From Candidatus Hydrogenedentota bacterium (GTDB lineage: Bacteria; Hydrogenedentota; Hydrogenedentia; Hydrogenedentales; CAITNO01): a stretch of DNA of 64,000 bases. Position numbers and translations under genes: made by a program. Location: contig JAGPFE010000001.1 in assembly GCA_018056705.1 (NCBI GenBank), forward strand, positions 159,239 through 223,238. The letters run 5' to 3'. This document shows, one piece after another, positions 61,412 through 64,000 of this stretch. Every line of letters starts with the position of its first letter. Positions within the stretch are counted from its first letter, which is position 1. The notes below the pieces were generated by a model. That model saw only the letters and a list, made by a program, of their open reading frames with translations. It searched no databases and was not told the DNA's origin.

Positions 61412-62191
61412 TCAGTCAAGCCGGTCCCCGTCCAGTTCCGGCAGGTAGTTTCTGAACCGTTCTGGAAGGAAATGCCGTTGTAATCGCGGATTATGGCGTT
61501 CGGGCACCGCCAGTTCGCGAAAAAACGTCTGCCAGCATGCCCGGAACCGCCGTTCCGCGTCCGACAAAAGGCTGTTCACGTCCGCCGGAAACTGGTTTAC
61601 CTGCAACAGGTTCGATCCATCCCAGGCCATGCCATATCCCCGCGTCTCATCGTGAATCACCCATCGTTCTCCGGGCATCCTCCGCCGAAAATGCCCCACT
61701 ACCAGGGGGGTCACGTCGTGCTTAGGCGCGTGGCGCGCGTACAGCGTACCATCTCCCAGTTCCGAAAACCGGAGTAATCCCCGCGCGCGGTGGGCTTCTC
61801 GCCGGGTACTGTCGATCAGCATCCCCGCGCGCCGCGCGTCGGGATGGCTGTGCCAGAGCCGTCCCCGGCGCCCCTGCTCCAGGGAAATCCGGACCATCCG
61901 GAACATCAGCGTTTCCCGGTCCGCCGCTTCCGACAGGAACAGGTAGAACAGGTCGGATAGCAGCGCTATCCCGCCCACCGGCCGTAACAGGACGAAAAAT
62001 CGATCCAGAAGCGCCTCATCCATCCCGGCTGCCACGATATCCATCGCGTCAAACAGCACCCCCTCCCCCTTTTCCGTGGCCTGGCTCCAGAACCATGGCT
62101 CCGGTGCCCCCTCGTCGAGCAACCGCGCGCAGGCCGCGCACCAGCCCGCGAAGGAACCATCATATCGGACAACCGGCGTCTCACGCGTCAT
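61412..62191 (-). CDS. DNA-repair partner protein of the TIGR03915/DUF4130 family
   Basis: This 259-residue protein matches the family (TIGR03915, DUF4130) encoded next to the TIGR03916 radical SAM protein in a two-gene module proposed to act in DNA modification or repair. Visible features are VVRYDGSFAGWCAACARLL at the start, LWHSHPDARRAGMLIDSTRREAHRARGLLRF in the middle, and the C-terminal WQTFFRELAVPERHNPRLQRHFLPERFRNYLPEL, which is the well-conserved DUF4130 end. It starts 11 bases before the radical SAM gene stops, so the two are coupled. Substrate and reaction are unknown. Confidence 0.88.
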   Translation of the reverse strand: MTRETPVVRYDGSFAGWCAACARLLDEGAPEPWFWSQATEKGEGVLFDAMDIVAAGMDEALLDRFFVLLRPVGGIALLSDLFYLFLSEAADRETLMFRMVRISLEQGRRGRLWHSHPDARRAGMLIDSTRREAHRARGLLRFSELGDGTLYARHAPKHDVTPLVVGHFRRRMPGERWVIHDETRGYGMAWDGSNLLQVNQFPADVNSLLSDAERRFRACWQTFFRELAVPERHNPRLQRHFLPERFRNYLPELDGDRLD

Positions 62192-63518
62192 CGAACAGGG
62201 GTAATTCCAGTTGTTCGGGTTTTCGATCCGGTTCCGCGAGCAGTTCCGCCAGCCCCTCGGGATTCCAGGATGGCGGCGCGTAATCCGCGCACCGGAGAAA
62301 ATACCGGGCGCGTCCCCAGACCACGCCCATCTTCCGCAGGGCTGCAGCGTCAATGCTTCCAAATCGCCTGGCCTGCAACACGCGACGCGCGTTCCGCGCG
62401 CCAAGGCCCGGAACCCGCAACAGGCGCTCCCGGTCATCACGGTTCACGTCCACCGGAAAGAACTCGGGATGCGATAAGGCCCACGCCGTCTTGGGATCGA
62501 ACCGGACGTCCAGCCGTCCGCCCGCCACCGGCGTGATCTCCTCCACCGAAAATCCGTAAAACCGCAACAGCCAGTCCGCCTGGTATAACCGGTGTTCCCG
62601 TAACCTCTCCGGGGGGCTCAGCACGGGAATGCGCCGCGTGTCTCCCACCGGCACGTACGCGCTGTAGAACACCCGTCTCAACCCAGCCTTCCGGTACAGG
62701 GCATCGCTCAGCCGCAGAATCGAGTCATCCCCTTCCGGCGTGGCCCCCACGACCATCTGGGTGCTCTGGCCTGCCGGCGCGAAACGGGGCACGTGGCGAA
62801 AGCCTTTCTTACGGTCCTCCCCATATTCGGCCAGGACATCCCGGACCCGCAGCATCGGTCGCAGGATCGCCTTCGGGCTTTTCTGAGGACACAACAGTCC
62901 AAGGGACCGCTCAGAGGGCAGTTCAATATTGACGCTCAGCCGGTCGGCCACGCGCCCCGCCCGGACGATCCACTCCAGGGAGGCGCCAGGGATTATCTTG
63001 AGGTGAATATACCCACCGAAGCCATGGCGAAATCGCAATGCCTCCGCCACGTGGACCATGGCTTCCATGGTCCGGTCAGGCGTCGACCATATCGCCGAAC
63101 TGAGAAAAAGGCCCTCAATGTAGTTCCGCCGGTAAAATCCCATGGTCAGGGCGACCAGTTCTTCGACCCGGAAACTGGCCCTGGGGACGTTTGCCGACTT
63201 CCGGTTCGCGCAGTAAGCGCAGTCGTAGACGCACGCGTTACTCAGCAGCACCTTGAGCAGGGAAACGCACCGGCCATCGGCCGTCCAGGAATGGCAGATG
63301 CCGCTCCGCGCGGGGTGTCCCAGAACCGGGCGCGGGAGGGATGGCTCCCTGACGCCACTTGAAACGCATGAAACATCGTACCGGGCCGACTGGGCCAGAA
63401 TGGCCAGTTTCCGCTCGATACTTTGGTCCGGAACCAGCCAGTTGATGGCGCCCGCCCCGTTAGGAACTGTCCGACCCGGGGCGGGCGTGAGGAGATTTTC
63501 CACGGTACCGGGTTTCAT
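62181..63518 (-). CDS. TIGR03916-type radical SAM protein (putative DNA modification/repair)
   Basis: This 445-residue radical SAM enzyme has the iron-sulfur motif C-V-Y-D-C-A-Y-C at Cys96, Cys100 and Cys103, which lies in the C-x3-C-x2-C spacing of the superfamily. It carries a SAM-domain barrel (GLFLSSAIWSTPDRT, LSVNIELPSE, QSTQMVVGATPEGDDSILRLS), and near residues 360-390 a helix-hairpin-helix DNA-binding motif (LLRVPGLGARNARRVLQARRFGSI). Its C-terminal end EQLELPLFDDA matches the family. The start at 63518 is preceded by AGGAAAG; the upstream extension is discarded. It forms an operon with the TIGR03915 gene. Confidence 0.93.
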   Translation of the reverse strand: MKPGTVENLLTPAPGRTVPNGAGAINWLVPDQSIERKLAILAQSARYDVSCVSSGVREPSLPRPVLGHPARSGICHSWTADGRCVSLLKVLLSNACVYDCAYCANRKSANVPRASFRVEELVALTMGFYRRNYIEGLFLSSAIWSTPDRTMEAMVHVAEALRFRHGFGGYIHLKIIPGASLEWIVRAGRVADRLSVNIELPSERSLGLLCPQKSPKAILRPMLRVRDVLAEYGEDRKKGFRHVPRFAPAGQSTQMVVGATPEGDDSILRLSDALYRKAGLRRVFYSAYVPVGDTRRIPVLSPPERLREHRLYQADWLLRFYGFSVEEITPVAGGRLDVRFDPKTAWALSHPEFFPVDVNRDDRERLLRVPGLGARNARRVLQARRFGSIDAAALRKMGVVWGRARYFLRCADYAPPSWNPEGLAELLAEPDRKPEQLELPLFDDA

Positions 63519-63605
63519 GGGGCTTTCCTGTACTGATTTTATTTTCAGTATACCATGAACCGTGGAACCTGTCAACCTGTTCTGATGGCCCCCCCAAAAA
63601 AATCA

Positions 63606-63689
63606 TGGCGGAAGGTGTGGGACTCGAACCCACAAGGCCGAAGCCGCCGGTTTTCAAGACCGGTGCCTTACCGATTAGGCTAACCTTCC
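63606..63689 (-). tRNA. tRNA-Ser, anticodon UGA
   Basis: Read on the minus strand this is an 84-base class II tRNA with encoded CCA: GGAAGGT acceptor, D arm TTAGCCTAATCGGTAAGGCA, anticodon arm CCGGT-CTTGAAA-ACCGG with anticodon TGA, a short variable arm (CGGCTTCGGCCTT) and the T arm GTGGGTTCGAGTCCCAC. The anticodon assigns Ser. Confidence 0.93.
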
Positions 63690-63760
63690 ACCGGACATCA
63701 TCATGAGTGCGGTTATTTTATCATGCCCCAGACCCTCTTACGAAAGGGCCCGTCAATCGG

Positions 63761-63790
63761 TTGACCCTTTTCTCCAGTCTCTGTTACCAT
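63761..63790 (+). promoter_or_regulatory. Sigma70-like promoter of kdsB
   Basis: TTGACC and TACCAT are separated by 18 bases, with a predicted start near 63797 ahead of the kdsB ATG at 63873. Confidence 0.5.
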
Positions 63791-63872
63791 AACATCCCGT
63801 TAACAAAACGGGGCGCTGCCCCCTCTCAAGACAGCCAGACTTCGTTTCAGGCCGGACCTGGAGTCACGATTC

Positions 63873-64000
63873 ATGGATGAACAACGTGGGGATAGCGTGT
63901 TGTGTGTCGTGCCCGCCCGGCTCGGGTCGACCCGTTTTCCCGAAAAAATGCTGGTACCCCTGCTCGGCAAACCGCTGGTGCTCCATGCCTACGAGCGGGC
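63873..64000 (+). CDS. kdsB: 3-deoxy-manno-octulosonate cytidylyltransferase (5' part)
   Basis: KdsB activates Kdo with CTP for LPS inner-core synthesis. Only the first 42 residues are present, but the nucleotide-binding signature VVPARLGSTRFPEKMLVPLLGKPLVLHAYERA is diagnostic (R-L-G-S-T-R-x-P-x-K). The protein starts MDEQRGDS, and the ATG is preceded by GGAG. The gene runs off the right edge of the window, so its 3' end and neighbours cannot be seen. Confidence 0.9.
   Translation, partial: MDEQRGDSVLCVVPARLGSTRFPEKMLVPLLGKPLVLHAYER

Noticed and set aside
61231..61419. 62-residue minus-strand frame before the RhaT-like gene
   Set aside because: It has no ribosome binding site, no known product and a His/Arg-rich composition; the 29-residue frame within it, in another phase, is the better candidate.

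Overview
The window is high-GC bacterial chromosome, densely coded on both strands, with no rRNA, phage, insertion sequence or CRISPR array that I can see. The lineage is a diderm with LPS: it carries a TamA/TamB pair, the start of a Kdo cytidylyltransferase gene (kdsB), heptosyltransferase-like and ArnT-like glycosyltransferases, and several lipoproteins with lipoboxes. A Tat-exported Gfo/Idh/MocA oxidoreductase, a DUF1080 lipoprotein, UroD-like and fucose-isomerase-like enzymes, PKD and PASTA repeat surface proteins and many orphan hydrolases together resemble uncultured polysaccharide-degrading phyla such as Hydrogenedentota or PVC relatives. That placement is an inference from gene content only.

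Layout. 1-1.2 kb: start of a cohesin-like exported protein and a small membrane protein. 1.3-2.7 kb: Tat oxidoreductase. 2.7-7.5 kb: a compact minus-strand five-gene operon (SCP2-like protein, class III aminotransferase, split transketolase, second SCP2-like protein), the best candidate in the window for an undescribed pathway. 7.7-10.4 kb: GT39 and GT9 glycosyltransferases. 10.4-16.8 kb: argH with a 58-residue partner, a secreted sphingomyelinase-like phosphodiesterase, glmS, class II fba and TspO. 17.0-20.4 kb: a giant PASTA-repeat surface protein. 20.5-25.5 kb: a barrel/esterase fusion with a ROK kinase, an unknown helical protein and a GNAT acetyltransferase. 25.5-32.3 kb: tamA-tamB. 32.6-39 kb: fucose-isomerase-like protein, membrane acyltransferase, then a zinc-ribbon membrane protein, a lipoprotein and a polytopic membrane protein. 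39-40.6 kb: tRNA-Leu with the unusual anticodon AAG and a UroD-like protein. 40.7-45.7 kb: a 1648-residue PKD/PqaA/C45-like lipoprotein. 45.9-51.2 kb: a ClpP with Asn in place of the catalytic Asp, glnE and dnaX. 51.4-56.7 kb: GH4 enzyme, sugar-nucleotide epimerase, DUF1080 lipoprotein and alpha/beta hydrolase. 56.7-60.2 kb: mutY and a hybrid sensor protein lacking the phospho-accepting His. 60.2-63.5 kb: RhaT-like transporter with a 29-residue membrane peptide, then a two-gene DNA-repair module of the TIGR03915/TIGR03916 type. 63.6-64 kb: tRNA-Ser(UGA) and the 5' end of kdsB.

Two themes link the genes. One is envelope construction and display: TamAB, lipoproteins, PASTA and PKD proteins, glycosyltransferases, glmS and kdsB. 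The other is scavenging of complex or deoxy sugars: oxidoreductase, GH4, ROK, isomerase, RhaT-like carrier and exported hydrolases, scattered rather than gathered in one locus. Housekeeping genes (argH, fba, glnE, dnaX, mutY) lie between them. Strong sigma70-like promoters and intrinsic terminators can be read directly at several boundaries and are listed.
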